DNA of 14,545 nt from a bacterium (GTDB lineage: Bacteria; Babelota; Babeliae; Babelales; RVW-14), in contig JAHFBR010000013.1 of assembly GCA_023249955.1 (NCBI GenBank), positions 1 through 14,545 of the forward strand, given 5' to 3'. Shown one piece after another: positions 6,312-13,672 of the stretch. The translations under genes were made by a program, and so were the position numbers. Below the pieces are notes generated by a model. It worked only from the letters and a program-made list of their open reading frames with translations, was not told where the DNA came from and did no database searches. Each line of letters begins with the position of its first letter. Position 1 is the stretch's first letter.

Positions 6312-7844
6312 TTAAAAAATGGTTTTTTGCTCCATAACAGATGGAATTGTGAGTCCCATCAAAGCAAGTATTGTTGGTGCAACGTGCGCAAGCCCTTGTG
6401 TTGGTTTTTTATCAAAAGTTGAAGCGTTACCCCCTTTTTTACGACTTTTTTTTGATGCTACCACAAATGGCACGGAGTTTGCTGTGTGCGCGGTCAGCGG
6501 GTTCCCCTGTTCGTCAATTTTTTCTTCAGCATTGCCATGATCTGCTGTTATGATGAGTGTGCCCTCAAGCCGCTCTACAACCTCGTGATATAAAAGCGCA
6601 AGTTGCTGATCCAAACATTCACATGCTTTGATGGTTGCTGCCAGATTGCCAGAATGCCCAACCATGTCTGCATTTGCATAATTAACCAGATAAAAATATG
6701 CCGGCTTGCTTCGTAGTGAACGAATCAAGGTGCTGGTGATGGTAGGTGCCGACATCTCTGGGTGCTCGATATAATTTTTTGCTTTGATGGATGGAGCCAG
6801 TGTTCGTTGTTCTTGGGGTAACTGTATTTCACGCATGCCGCGAAAAAAGTATGTGACATGCGCATATTTTTCAGTTTCTGCGACAATAAAAACTGGTGGT
6901 GGTGTTGAGGTCTGGCGTGCAATTTCATCAAGCAGCGTTTGTTCAACTTGTGTTTCTTCAAACAAGAAATCGTTGGTGAATTGTTGATCATAGCGCGCTG
7001 CCGTGATAAAAAACGCAAGAGGTTTATTGTTGTTTTGACCAATAAACGCTTGCGTCAACTGGCGTGCGCGATCTGGCCTAAAATTAAAAAAAATTACCCC
7101 ATCGCCCGGCTTGATAACTCCCTGAGGGTTGATTAATGTTGGCGGTACAAATTCGTCGTCAATGTTATTGCTGTATGCGGCTGCGAGAGCCTCGGGCCAC
7201 GTTGTAGGTGAATTTTGCGAGATTAGACCATATAAAACGTCATACGATTTTTGGGTGCGATCCAAATTATTATCACGATCCATAGCGTAAAAACGTCCCT
7301 GAATGCTTGCGATGGCGCCACGTCCAAGCCGCGCGCATTCTGTTTGTAATTGCTCAAGATAGGTTGCCGCAGAGCGTGGCGGTGTATCGCGGCCATCAAG
7401 AAATGGGTGGATAAAAATTGATGCAATGCCATTGTCACACGCAATTTTCAGCAGTGCGTGTAAATGGTCTTGATGGCTATGCACTCCAGCGTCTGATAAG
7501 AGTCCCATAAAATGCAGTACTCCACCGCTCTTCTTAAGCTGGGCCAATCTTTCCAGCAGCACGGTATTGTGGGCGAGTGAACCATTGTTGATTGCATCAT
7601 GAATTTTTTTAAGTGGTGACGGGATGATGCGCCCGGCGCCAAGAGTGAGATGTCCCACTTCAGAATTGCCCATAAACCCATCCAAAAGCCCGACATCTGA
7701 TCCTGCAGCGCTGAGCTGTGTGGATGGATATTGTGAGTGCAGAGAGTGCCAAAACGGCATGTTGGCAAGCGCTATGGCGTTGCCTTTTTTTTCATTGCGG
7801 TGCCCGAAGCCATCAAGAATAACAAGCATTGTTGGTGTGTGCAT
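6312..7844 (-). CDS. gpmI: 2,3-bisphosphoglycerate-independent phosphoglycerate mutase
   Basis: This cytoplasmic enzyme interconverts 3- and 2-phosphoglycerate in glycolysis and gluconeogenesis, with two Mn2+ ions and a phosphoserine intermediate. The 510-residue length matches the family. Visible sites are LVILDGFG with metal ligand Asp11, GNSEVGH with the phosphorylated Ser61, LSDAGVHSHQDHL, FLDGRDTPP and GRFYAMDRD for substrate binding, and NADMVGHSGN and ADHGNAE with metal ligands towards the C-terminus. All key residues appear intact. The start is ATG 7844 (MHTPTMLV) with AGGGGG upstream; the frame is open to 7955, but the extra residues match nothing in the family and run through the divergent promoter region. 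The DUF4870-like gene follows immediately. The gene indicates that lower glycolysis is at least partly kept. Confidence 0.97.
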   Translation of the reverse strand: MHTPTMLVILDGFGHRNEKKGNAIALANMPFWHSLHSQYPSTQLSAAGSDVGLLDGFMGNSEVGHLTLGAGRIIPSPLKKIHDAINNGSLAHNTVLLERLAQLKKSGGVLHFMGLLSDAGVHSHQDHLHALLKIACDNGIASIFIHPFLDGRDTPPRSAATYLEQLQTECARLGRGAIASIQGRFYAMDRDNNLDRTQKSYDVLYGLISQNSPTTWPEALAAAYSNNIDDEFVPPTLINPQGVIKPGDGVIFFNFRPDRARQLTQAFIGQNNNKPLAFFITAARYDQQFTNDFLFEETQVEQTLLDEIARQTSTPPPVFIVAETEKYAHVTYFFRGMREIQLPQEQRTLAPSIKAKNYIEHPEMSAPTITSTLIRSLRSKPAYFYLVNYANADMVGHSGNLAATIKACECLDQQLALLYHEVVERLEGTLIITADHGNAEEKIDEQGNPLTAHTANSVPFVVASKKSRKKGGNASTFDKKPTQGLAHVAPTILALMGLTIPSVMEQKTIF

Positions 7845-7869
7845 AAGAGGCCCCCTTGCCTGGACATTT

Positions 7870-7898
7870 TTTACAAATATCGCATTTCTGGCTACACT
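7870..7898 (+). promoter_or_regulatory. Putative promoter for the small membrane protein and rsmE
   Basis: TTTACA (7870-7875) and TACACT (7893-7898) are 17 bases apart, matching the sigma70 boxes at 5/6 and 4/6. Transcription would start near 7905, with a leader of about 80 bases. An alternative -10, TATGAT (7908-7913), lacks a -35 box. Confidence 0.45.
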
Positions 7899-7982
7899 GG
7901 CTGCGGTTATGATAAAAAGTTTATCGTGGGGCGCAGGTCCAGGTAAAGGAAACATTAATTTAACCGGATTGTGAGCGGGTTT

Positions 7983-8396
7983 ATGAAGAAAAGTATATTA
8001 ATAATGTGCATGTTTACGCTGACGTCCTGCTTGTTGGTTGCGGCTGATGAACCTTCAGCGACGATGCCCTCTGTTCAGGAACATGAAATAGTGTGCACAT
8101 TTAACCTGGACGACCCTTTTTCTGAAGATATCTCTATGGATTTTCTTAATTCATTTGTTCCAGAGACGCCTCAGGATCTTTCATGGGAAGCAAAAATGCG
8201 TATGTTCTTTATTCTTCTTGCCATCAAGGCCTCTGAGATGAAAGATGCAGCGCAACAAAAACTCAGCGCGGCAAAACAAAAGGCCGCTCTGCATATGGCT
8301 GACCATCAAAATGCCTACATTGCTGCAACCGCACTGTGCATTGCGACTCCAATCGTTATAGCGTTGTATTTAAAGCATCGTAAGACCGAAGCATAA
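7983..8396 (+). CDS. Small exported membrane-anchored protein of unknown function
   Basis: Not recognised as a member of any family. The 137 residues begin with a Sec signal sequence (MKKSILIMCMF...). LTSC at residues 13-16 fits the lipobox pattern, so it may be a lipoprotein; cleavage after LLVAA near residue 21 is the alternative, since the hydrophobic stretch continues past the Cys. An acidic segment (about 22-65) and an Ala/Lys-rich helix (about 80-105, KMRMFFILLAIKASEMKDAA onward) follow. Near the C-terminus a clear membrane helix (AYIAATALCIATPIVIALYL, about 111-130) ends in the basic tail KHRKTEA. The expected topology is a periplasmic body with a short cytoplasmic tail. ATG 7983 is preferred over GTG 7971 because the signal peptide then starts with MKK. 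Only three bases separate its stop from rsmE, so the two are probably cotranscribed. Confidence 0.75.
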   Translation: MKKSILIMCMFTLTSCLLVAADEPSATMPSVQEHEIVCTFNLDDPFSEDISMDFLNSFVPETPQDLSWEAKMRMFFILLAIKASEMKDAAQQKLSAAKQKAALHMADHQNAYIAATALCIATPIVIALYLKHRKTEA

Positions 8397-8399
8397 ATC

Positions 8400-9158
8400 A
8401 TGTCAGACAAGCACCTCTTTGCGCTTTATGCGCATAAAATATCTGAAAATGTTTTGGTAAAGCCCGGCAAACAGATTGTTATTGCTGATGAAGCGTTATG
8501 GCATCGGGTGGTGCATGTGCTGCATTTGCAAGCAGACGAAGAGATTGTCTTGTTTGATGGGAAAGTATCAGTGCAACTGCGCCTTGCGGCTGCTCCCAAA
8601 AAGGGCACGATTACTGGTATTGTACAAAGCCGTGAGGACGTTATTCCACTGCAACCCGAGATCACCCTCTATCAAAGCGTGCTTAAACGCGAAGCGTTTG
8701 GTGATGTGGCATATTATGCCGCCCAGATGGGTGTGACGGCCTTCGTGCCCGTCTTGACGCATAAAGCTCATCGTGGTTGGGGCGGAGAGAAAGAAAAAGA
8801 GCGGCTGCGCAGTGTTATGATTTCTGCCTGCGAACAGTCAAAGCAGTATGCGCTTCCAGAAATTTGTGATGCCATCGAATTTTCTGCGTTGGCTCAAAAA
8901 ACATGGGATCGGGCATCAACAATTTCGATCTATTGTGATCCAGCAGGCAAGCCATTGCTTGAAGTGCTACAGTCCGTTGCATCAAGCCAGGGCAAATCGA
9001 TTAATGTTTTTATTGGTCCAGAAGGCGGTTTTACACAAACAGAAGTTGACCAGCTGGTGCAAAACGGTGCCACTGGGTGTGCTTTGACACCGTCAATCTT
9101 GCGTTCGCAAGATGCTGCAGTGTTGAGCCTTGGTGCTATCAGGAGTGTGGCGCGCTAA
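8400..9158 (+). CDS. rsmE: 16S rRNA (uracil-1498-N3)-methyltransferase RsmE
   Basis: This SPOUT-class methyltransferase uses S-adenosylmethionine to methylate N3 of U1498 in 16S rRNA of the small subunit. The 252-residue length is typical. The N-terminal PUA-like part contains WHRVVHVLHLQADEEIVLFDG (34-54). The trefoil-knot SAM site is visible as NVFIGPEGGFTQTEV (202-216) and ALTPSILRSQDAAVLSLGA (228-246), the counterpart of the usual L-x-x-R-I-L-R-x-E-T-A motif with Ser-Gln-Asp replacing the common Thr-Glu-Thr. CEQSKQY (144-150) corresponds to the conserved E-Q-S/C-x-R segment. The gene begins three bases after the small membrane protein gene. Its last 20 bases overlap tsaB on the opposite strand. 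Confidence 0.94.
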   Translation: MSDKHLFALYAHKISENVLVKPGKQIVIADEALWHRVVHVLHLQADEEIVLFDGKVSVQLRLAAAPKKGTITGIVQSREDVIPLQPEITLYQSVLKREAFGDVAYYAAQMGVTAFVPVLTHKAHRGWGGEKEKERLRSVMISACEQSKQYALPEICDAIEFSALAQKTWDRASTISIYCDPAGKPLLEVLQSVASSQGKSINVFIGPEGGFTQTEVDQLVQNGATGCALTPSILRSQDAAVLSLGAIRSVAR

Positions 9159-9834
9159 GCTGTGGGTGCCGAATGGCAAAGTATTGCGACTTGAGATAAT
9201 TTGGTTCGATGCGAAACGTCAGATCTTTTTGTTCCAGAGCGAGTATGCCAATGGCTTTGGCGCTTGCCGTTGCTTGTTCATGATGAACAATGTGTGCCGA
9301 GGTAAGCGTCTCGTGAATAAGCGCTTTGTGGAGTGAGTAAGCATTGCCCGTAATGACAATGGGTTCGTTTTTTGTGTGTTCTTGCAGTTCTGCCAACAAA
9401 ACATCTATTTTTTTGCAACCCTTTTCATAAAGCCCAACGGTCGGTTTTTTGATGGCGTAATAAACATCATTGCCGTATGCATTTAAAAGTGCCAGCGTTA
9501 CTGATTGTTTTTTTGCCTGCTCGGCATCGAATACAAGTGCATCGAGTCCATCAACCCCCACCAACGAAATCGTGCGCGTAAACGCAATGCCGTTGACGGT
9601 AGCCAGGGCGACGCGTAAGGACGTGAAGGCGCCTGGACCTTTGTCGACGGCTAAAAAATCAAGATCCTGGAGCGTGAGACTGTTTTTTTGAAGTGTTGTC
9701 TCAGCTAAGGTGACAAGATGTGAGCTTGCCTTTGCTTGGAAATTATCAATGATTTCTATGCAGGTACTGTTTTTGAAAACTGCCAATTGGACGTGAGAAT
9801 AGGTTGCTTGTATTGCGAAAAAGATCGAGTTCAT
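9139..9834 (-). CDS. tsaB: tRNA threonylcarbamoyladenosine biosynthesis protein TsaB
   Basis: TsaB is the non-catalytic partner of TsaD in the complex that attaches threonylcarbamoyl to A37 of ANN-decoding tRNAs. The 231-residue length is normal. The best family mark is DKGPGAFTSLRVALATVNGI (64-83), equivalent to G-P-G-S-F-T-G-L-R; SSHLVTLAETTL (37-48), LVGVDGLDAL (91-100) and EPNYLKSQY (210-218) also fit. Two sites are divergent: the N-terminal A-I-D-T-S motif reads AIQATY, and the usual D-A-R-R-x-E-V-Y reads NAYGNDVYY. TsaB does not need an active site, so drift there is tolerable. There is no clear Shine-Dalgarno before ATG 9834, and the zinc-ribbon gene ends 17 bases upstream, so translation may be coupled. 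The 3' end overlaps rsmE by 20 bases. Confidence 0.92.
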   Translation of the reverse strand: MNSIFFAIQATYSHVQLAVFKNSTCIEIIDNFQAKASSHLVTLAETTLQKNSLTLQDLDFLAVDKGPGAFTSLRVALATVNGIAFTRTISLVGVDGLDALVFDAEQAKKQSVTLALLNAYGNDVYYAIKKPTVGLYEKGCKKIDVLLAELQEHTKNEPIVITGNAYSLHKALIHETLTSAHIVHHEQATASAKAIGILALEQKDLTFRIEPNYLKSQYFAIRHPQLSAPHS

Positions 9835-9851
9835 ACGGCGTTAGCTATTAA

Positions 9852-10034
9852 TTAATCATTGTGTCGTTTAAGTTTTTGTCTCTGATAAAAAATACTAAAA
9901 GCGTCGTCTTTGATGGTGTTTTCACGCTTTTCTATTATCTTACCACAATTGAGACATTTCCACCCTTCAAAATTTATAAAATGGTCAAAGAAAGACTGCA
10001 TTACCATCAACCCGGCGCATTTTGGACACCGCAT
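9852..10034 (-). CDS. Small zinc-ribbon protein
   Basis: A 60-residue protein with two metal-binding knuckles, MRCPKCAG at residues 1-8 and CLNCG at 26-30, linked by a segment containing FDHF and FEGWKC, and ending in a basic stretch (YQRQKLKRHND). This CPxC...WxCxNCG layout is that of small stand-alone zinc ribbons seen in several bacterial phyla; their function is unknown, with nucleic-acid binding the usual guess. The start is ATG 10034, preceded by a strong GGAAAGGGGAG; the frame is open to a TTG at 10055, but that codon lies upstream of the Shine-Dalgarno. It lies just ahead of tsaB and is probably cotranscribed with it. Confidence 0.8.
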   Translation of the reverse strand: MRCPKCAGLMVMQSFFDHFINFEGWKCLNCGKIIEKRENTIKDDAFSIFYQRQKLKRHND

Positions 10035-10149
10035 TGGCTCCCCTTTCCTTGTCAAATCGTCTTTGTATAGCCCATAATCATTAATGCTACCACAGATCCA
10101 ATATTTTGGTTCAAATGTTTTTCAAATATGCAGAAAATGAGAAAAAATG

Positions 10150-11763
10150 TCATTTTTGGTCTTTAAGCATGCGTTGCGCAAGTTCGCTTTCGAGCGAATT
10201 CCTGTTGGCTTCCTCCTGTTTGGCAGCCATGGCAAAATGCGACTTGGGTGCGTCTTTTTGGGCAAATGTTTGAGGGAGCTGGTCTACCCAGCCTTGATAT
10301 TCTTTGAGCTGTTCCTGCATAGGCATGGCGGCAGGAGCTTCGTATGACTCCTGTTGGAGCGTTCTTCTGATATCAAACATGTGGGCGCTTTCATCGAAGC
10401 GTCGACCCATGAGCTCATGTTCAATTTGCATTTTGGCTTCAGAGTCGGCGCGCTTTCTGGCCTCTTGCTGTACGTAGGTTGTTAACTCTGAAACCTGGCT
10501 TTGAACAGCCGTTGCCTTTTCAAGGGCTGCCTTGCTGGTTTCTTGGGCCTGCTGCCTGAAAAAATCAATCTTTTGGTTGGTATCCAGAATAATGGTTTGG
10601 AGCTCCAAGGTATCCTTGCTGAAAGCCTCAAAGCGAGGCGCAATGGTTTTTTTGATCTGATCTGCAGTTGCTTGAGCGATCAAGGCTGCATCGTCCGAGC
10701 TCAATTTTGCTGCAGGACGGTCGGTGAGTGTGGTGGCCATTGTTGCGGTAGCCGCTGGGCCCTCTTCGTGTTTTAAAGCCCGGTCGTGCTTGCCCCACTC
10801 AAGTATTTTATCTTCCGAGGTTTTAACAACGTTTTCAACAATGAGCTCAATATCCTTTTCTGTGGCGGTTGTTTCTGCCACAGCCGCAACGCCATCACCA
10901 CTTTTTTTCTGCATGAAAGCGTTAATATCATAAAGCAACATCAGGCGCATTTGGCTGTAAGCATGCGACTCTTGCGTTAGGTCTGGCATTTGTTGCAGCA
11001 GCAAACTTTCTGCCCTTTGGAGCGCCCAAACAACATTTTTGAGTGCGCTATTTTTTTGTTCCAATTGGAAGAATGTTGCATCGTTTGGCTGATTGGTGGC
11101 GGCTAGCGTTTTGTCAAACCACAATGACTGTTCATGAAAGCGTTGTGTAAAATCTTGAGCCTCCTGTTGCGATTCCCCTTGGACAATTATGCTGTGGAGG
11201 TACTGGAGCGAATGCATAAAGTCGTGCCTGATGGAATCTTTCCAGTTTGTTGCAGGCATGCTTACATCAAAATCTGTTTTTTCGAGATCCCCCAACTTTT
11301 GCTTGAGAAGCGCTTGACGTGCTTTAAATTTTGCTTTGGCGGCTTCTTCTTCTGCCTTGGTGACAAGATGCAAAACGGTTTCTGCGGCCTTGCGCTTGAG
11401 AGCAACAGCTTCAGATTCAACCTTTTTGGTAAAGTCGACCGCTTCCTTGGTGTATTGTTCAAAGATTTTTTTTGACTCTTCCTCGGCCTTGTGCTGCAAC
11501 TCCTTTGTCTTTTGTTGCGCAACATGTTTCAGATCGGCGGCGTTTTGTGCGACCGTTTCTTCCAGTTGCTGCGCGGTGCTTTGTGCATCCTGGAAGATAC
11601 GTTGACTCTCTTCGCTTCCAACCATCTCCAAGTCTTGCAAAAGCGATGTGATAGTTGTTGGTTGACCAAACCCATCAAACGTTTGCTCAGCCAAGGCAAA
11701 TCTACCCAGGCAGACAGAAAACAACACGGCAATAAAATAATAGTACTGTTTCATGAATTTCAT
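10150..11763 (-). CDS. Large exported coiled-coil protein of unknown function
   Basis: No enzyme or named domain is recognised. The 537 residues begin with a signal peptide (about 1-25, cleavage after ALA), so the protein is exported to the periplasm or beyond. Residues about 45-155 are rich in Ala, Glu, Lys and Gln with heptad character and resemble apolipoprotein-like or tropomyosin-like long helices. The middle (about 170-270) is helical with more aromatic residues. A low-complexity Ala/Thr-rich linker lies near 300-330, and a second coiled-coil stretch spans about 340-450. The C-terminus is Gln/Glu-rich. ATG 11763 is chosen because GGGGTGGGG lies upstream; the longer frame begins at TTG. 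It is divergent from the hydrolase gene with 139 bases between them. Its own promoter is likely at 11801-11830. Structural, envelope-tethering and host-directed roles are all possible. Confidence 0.8.
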   Translation of the reverse strand: MKFMKQYYYFIAVLFSVCLGRFALAEQTFDGFGQPTTITSLLQDLEMVGSEESQRIFQDAQSTAQQLEETVAQNAADLKHVAQQKTKELQHKAEEESKKIFEQYTKEAVDFTKKVESEAVALKRKAAETVLHLVTKAEEEAAKAKFKARQALLKQKLGDLEKTDFDVSMPATNWKDSIRHDFMHSLQYLHSIIVQGESQQEAQDFTQRFHEQSLWFDKTLAATNQPNDATFFQLEQKNSALKNVVWALQRAESLLLQQMPDLTQESHAYSQMRLMLLYDINAFMQKKSGDGVAAVAETTATEKDIELIVENVVKTSEDKILEWGKHDRALKHEEGPAATATMATTLTDRPAAKLSSDDAALIAQATADQIKKTIAPRFEAFSKDTLELQTIILDTNQKIDFFRQQAQETSKAALEKATAVQSQVSELTTYVQQEARKRADSEAKMQIEHELMGRRFDESAHMFDIRRTLQQESYEAPAAMPMQEQLKEYQGWVDQLPQTFAQKDAPKSHFAMAAKQEEANRNSLESELAQRMLKDQK

Positions 11764-11800
11764 AATAAAGCCCCACCCCAACTATTTTGGACTTAATATT

Positions 11801-11830
11801 ACTATAAGGAAAAGCTTTTTAAAAAAACAA
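11801..11830 (-). promoter_or_regulatory. Putative promoter of the coiled-coil protein gene
   Basis: On the minus strand TTGTTT (11825-11830) and TATAGT (11801-11806) are 18 bases apart. The -10 box matches at 5/6 and the -35 box at 3/6, within A/T-rich DNA. Transcription would start about 30 bases before ATG 11763. Confidence 0.4.
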
Positions 11831-11902
11831 GTTATTCAATTTTTTGGCCTGTTTAGATATGCTCAACTTATAAACACGAAGCATTGGGGGAAGTGGTGAG
11901 GT

Positions 11903-13414
11903 ATGATGATGATGGCTTTTCTGAACAATAAACGTCGTTTAATCGCGCTTGTCATGGCAATTGTTTTTGCTGCACTGGTCTGTGTGACGGTGTACTTTTT
12001 TGCTTTCCAAGAACGTAAAACGCCTGCTCAACAAGAGCCAGAGGCCTGGATGACGATTTTTGTACATGGAACTTTTGGGTCTCTGCTGGGGTTCTTAAAT
12101 TTTTTTGACGTTTTGGGCGACAAGGTTTCAGGGACACTTTATCGCACTGTAACCAAAAAAATGCGCAATGACAGCTTCTTTTTTAAAGATCAAGCAATTT
12201 TGCAACGAGGGCTGGTTGGGTTTATTCCATCCTTTGACCTGGTCTCCACTGGTGGCAAAAAAATGGCAGCTTATCCAATAGCAAAAGCCTTTCTGGCGGT
12301 GTTGGAGGCTGCAAATCCTGAGCACGAACGTAATTATTTTTATGCCTTTGGGTGGAGTGGGCTTATTAGTCAAAACAGTCGCCGCTTTGAGGCCATTCGA
12401 TTTTATAATGCTCTTGCTGAAGAGCTTGAGCAATTTGCCAAGCGGGGGATAAGGCCAAAAATTCGAATTATTTCTCACTCGCACGGTGGTAACATCAGTT
12501 TGAATATGGCTGCCATCGAAAAAATCCTCAAAAATGGTGGCTTTGACGAGTCAAAAGTTCTCTCGTCAGATCCTGATGAAAATGAGTCTTTGCAGCGCAT
12601 GCGGTCGCTTTTGAAGGAGCTACCCAATAAAGAAAAGGCCAAAACAAGAACTGATCAAAAAATATATGATTATGTGCCAACGTATCGGGATTTGGTGATC
12701 GATGAGCTTATCATGTACGGTTCTCCGGTGCAGCCAGAGACAGAAAGCTTCTTCCACTCTGGGACTTTTAAGAATGTGTACCATTTGTATTCTGAAGAGG
12801 ATTATGTCCAGCGGCTTGATTGGGTTAGTTCAAAAAAACCACTTAGCGGGCAACGTCTTTCGCACTATCCAGCGCTGAAAAAGACTGGTGCAAATGGGGC
12901 AGGCGTGCGCGTTGTTCAGGCAAAAATAATGTCAGAAAAAACGATGGAGAACAAAGCACCGGCAGTTGTTCCATCAAAAAAAGAGGCAGCGCCAAAGCCA
13001 GAAGAAAAAAAGGCGACAGAGCCGACCGTTATTGGTGAATTGTTTGCTGGTCGTAATGTTTTTGTTAAAGGCAGCAAAGATCCAACACACAAAGAGCTCT
13101 GGTTTATGATGTGGGCTGACGAGCAGCACGCGTATACGTCTTTTCTTCATCCGCTACCCACGGTTATCATGACGCCGCTTATTGTGAATGCGTTAAAAAA
13201 AGCTCCTGAACTCAATGACGTTGATGTAAATATTAATGCAACAGAGACGAAAGTAACGGTGTATATAGCACCGCATGATCAGACGATTGTGAGAAGTAGT
13301 GCGACTATTCCGCGTGCCGTGATTGAACACATCCAGGATCGCATTAAAGTGTGGCAGCCCGAGGATGTTTCGCCAACGGCAGAATTCAATGCAATCTATC
13401 GCCACCTCAAATGA
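11903..13414 (+). CDS. Membrane-anchored alpha/beta hydrolase (lipase/esterase-like)
   Basis: A 503-residue protein with one N-terminal membrane anchor (about residues 12-34) and a predicted periplasmic hydrolase domain. TIFVHGTFGS (51-60) is the HG-type oxyanion-hole loop after strand beta3. IISHSHGGNISL (189-200) is the nucleophile elbow, with Ser193 as likely nucleophile in S-x-S-x-G rather than the usual G-x-S-x-G. HLYSEEDYVQRLD (294-306) is in the right place for the catalytic acid, with Asp300 a candidate; His396 in PTHKELWF is the best His candidate. A Lys/Pro/Ala-rich linker (about 350-375) is inserted before that His. The last 80 residues have no recognised fold. The fold resembles PGAP1/DUF676-type lipases, but the substrate is unknown. 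Four ATGs in a row make the start ambiguous; GGTGAG (11895-11900) best suits the third or fourth. bamA follows downstream. Confidence 0.8.
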   Translation: MMMMAFLNNKRRLIALVMAIVFAALVCVTVYFFAFQERKTPAQQEPEAWMTIFVHGTFGSLLGFLNFFDVLGDKVSGTLYRTVTKKMRNDSFFFKDQAILQRGLVGFIPSFDLVSTGGKKMAAYPIAKAFLAVLEAANPEHERNYFYAFGWSGLISQNSRRFEAIRFYNALAEELEQFAKRGIRPKIRIISHSHGGNISLNMAAIEKILKNGGFDESKVLSSDPDENESLQRMRSLLKELPNKEKAKTRTDQKIYDYVPTYRDLVIDELIMYGSPVQPETESFFHSGTFKNVYHLYSEEDYVQRLDWVSSKKPLSGQRLSHYPALKKTGANGAGVRVVQAKIMSEKTMENKAPAVVPSKKEAAPKPEEKKATEPTVIGELFAGRNVFVKGSKDPTHKELWFMMWADEQHAYTSFLHPLPTVIMTPLIVNALKKAPELNDVDVNINATETKVTVYIAPHDQTIVRSSATIPRAVIEHIQDRIKVWQPEDVSPTAEFNAIYRHLK

Positions 13415-13439
13415 AGCGTGCTATAACCTACAATCTGTG

Positions 13440-13556
13440 GAGTTAGCTTCATTCCGCCGTAGCCTATCCGCCGTCGCTAAAGCTTTGGCGGGATATTCAC
13501 CATCGCCATTTGTCCCGTGGGCTCAAAGGCTCAGCATTTTCTGGCGAAGGCGAATA
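13440..13556. repeat. Palindromic non-coding element between hydrolase and bamA
   Basis: A GC-rich stretch in an otherwise A/T-rich gap. It holds a near-perfect 16-base palindrome, CGCTAAAGCTTTGGCG (13475-13490), flanked by CCGCC and GGCGG. A wider inverted repeat has arms of 17 bases (13465-13481 and 13540-13556) with 4 mismatches and 58 bases between. CCGCCGT occurs twice nearby (13454-13460 and 13468-13474). Dispersed elements with a CCGCC...AAAGCTTTGGCGG core are common in bacterial intergenic DNA. No T run follows directly (T8 is at 13569-13576), so it is not a simple terminator. Other copies cannot be checked here. Confidence 0.5.
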
Positions 13557-13672
13557 AAAACCTATAGCTTTTTTTTACTGAATCTGTATCATAAAATTCC
13601 TTACCATTGTCATTAAATTGCTTGCATCTCCAGCGATTTGAGCGCAATGCAGCATCGAGGAGAGATTTTTTC

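Noticed and set aside
7845..7955. 37-residue extension of GpmI
   Set aside because: GpmI proteins begin just before the L-D-G-F/W-G motif; the extension matches nothing and crosses the divergent promoter region.
9096..9113. Perfect hairpin ATCTTGCG-TT-CGCAAGAT inside rsmE, as a terminator for tsaB or rsmE
   Set aside because: No T run follows on either strand, and the bases encode the conserved SILRSQD segment, so the palindrome is probably a by-product of coding.
11903..11914. ATG repeated four times as a possible phase-variation tract
   Set aside because: Changes in a trinucleotide tract keep the frame, and only four copies exist; it only makes the start ambiguous.
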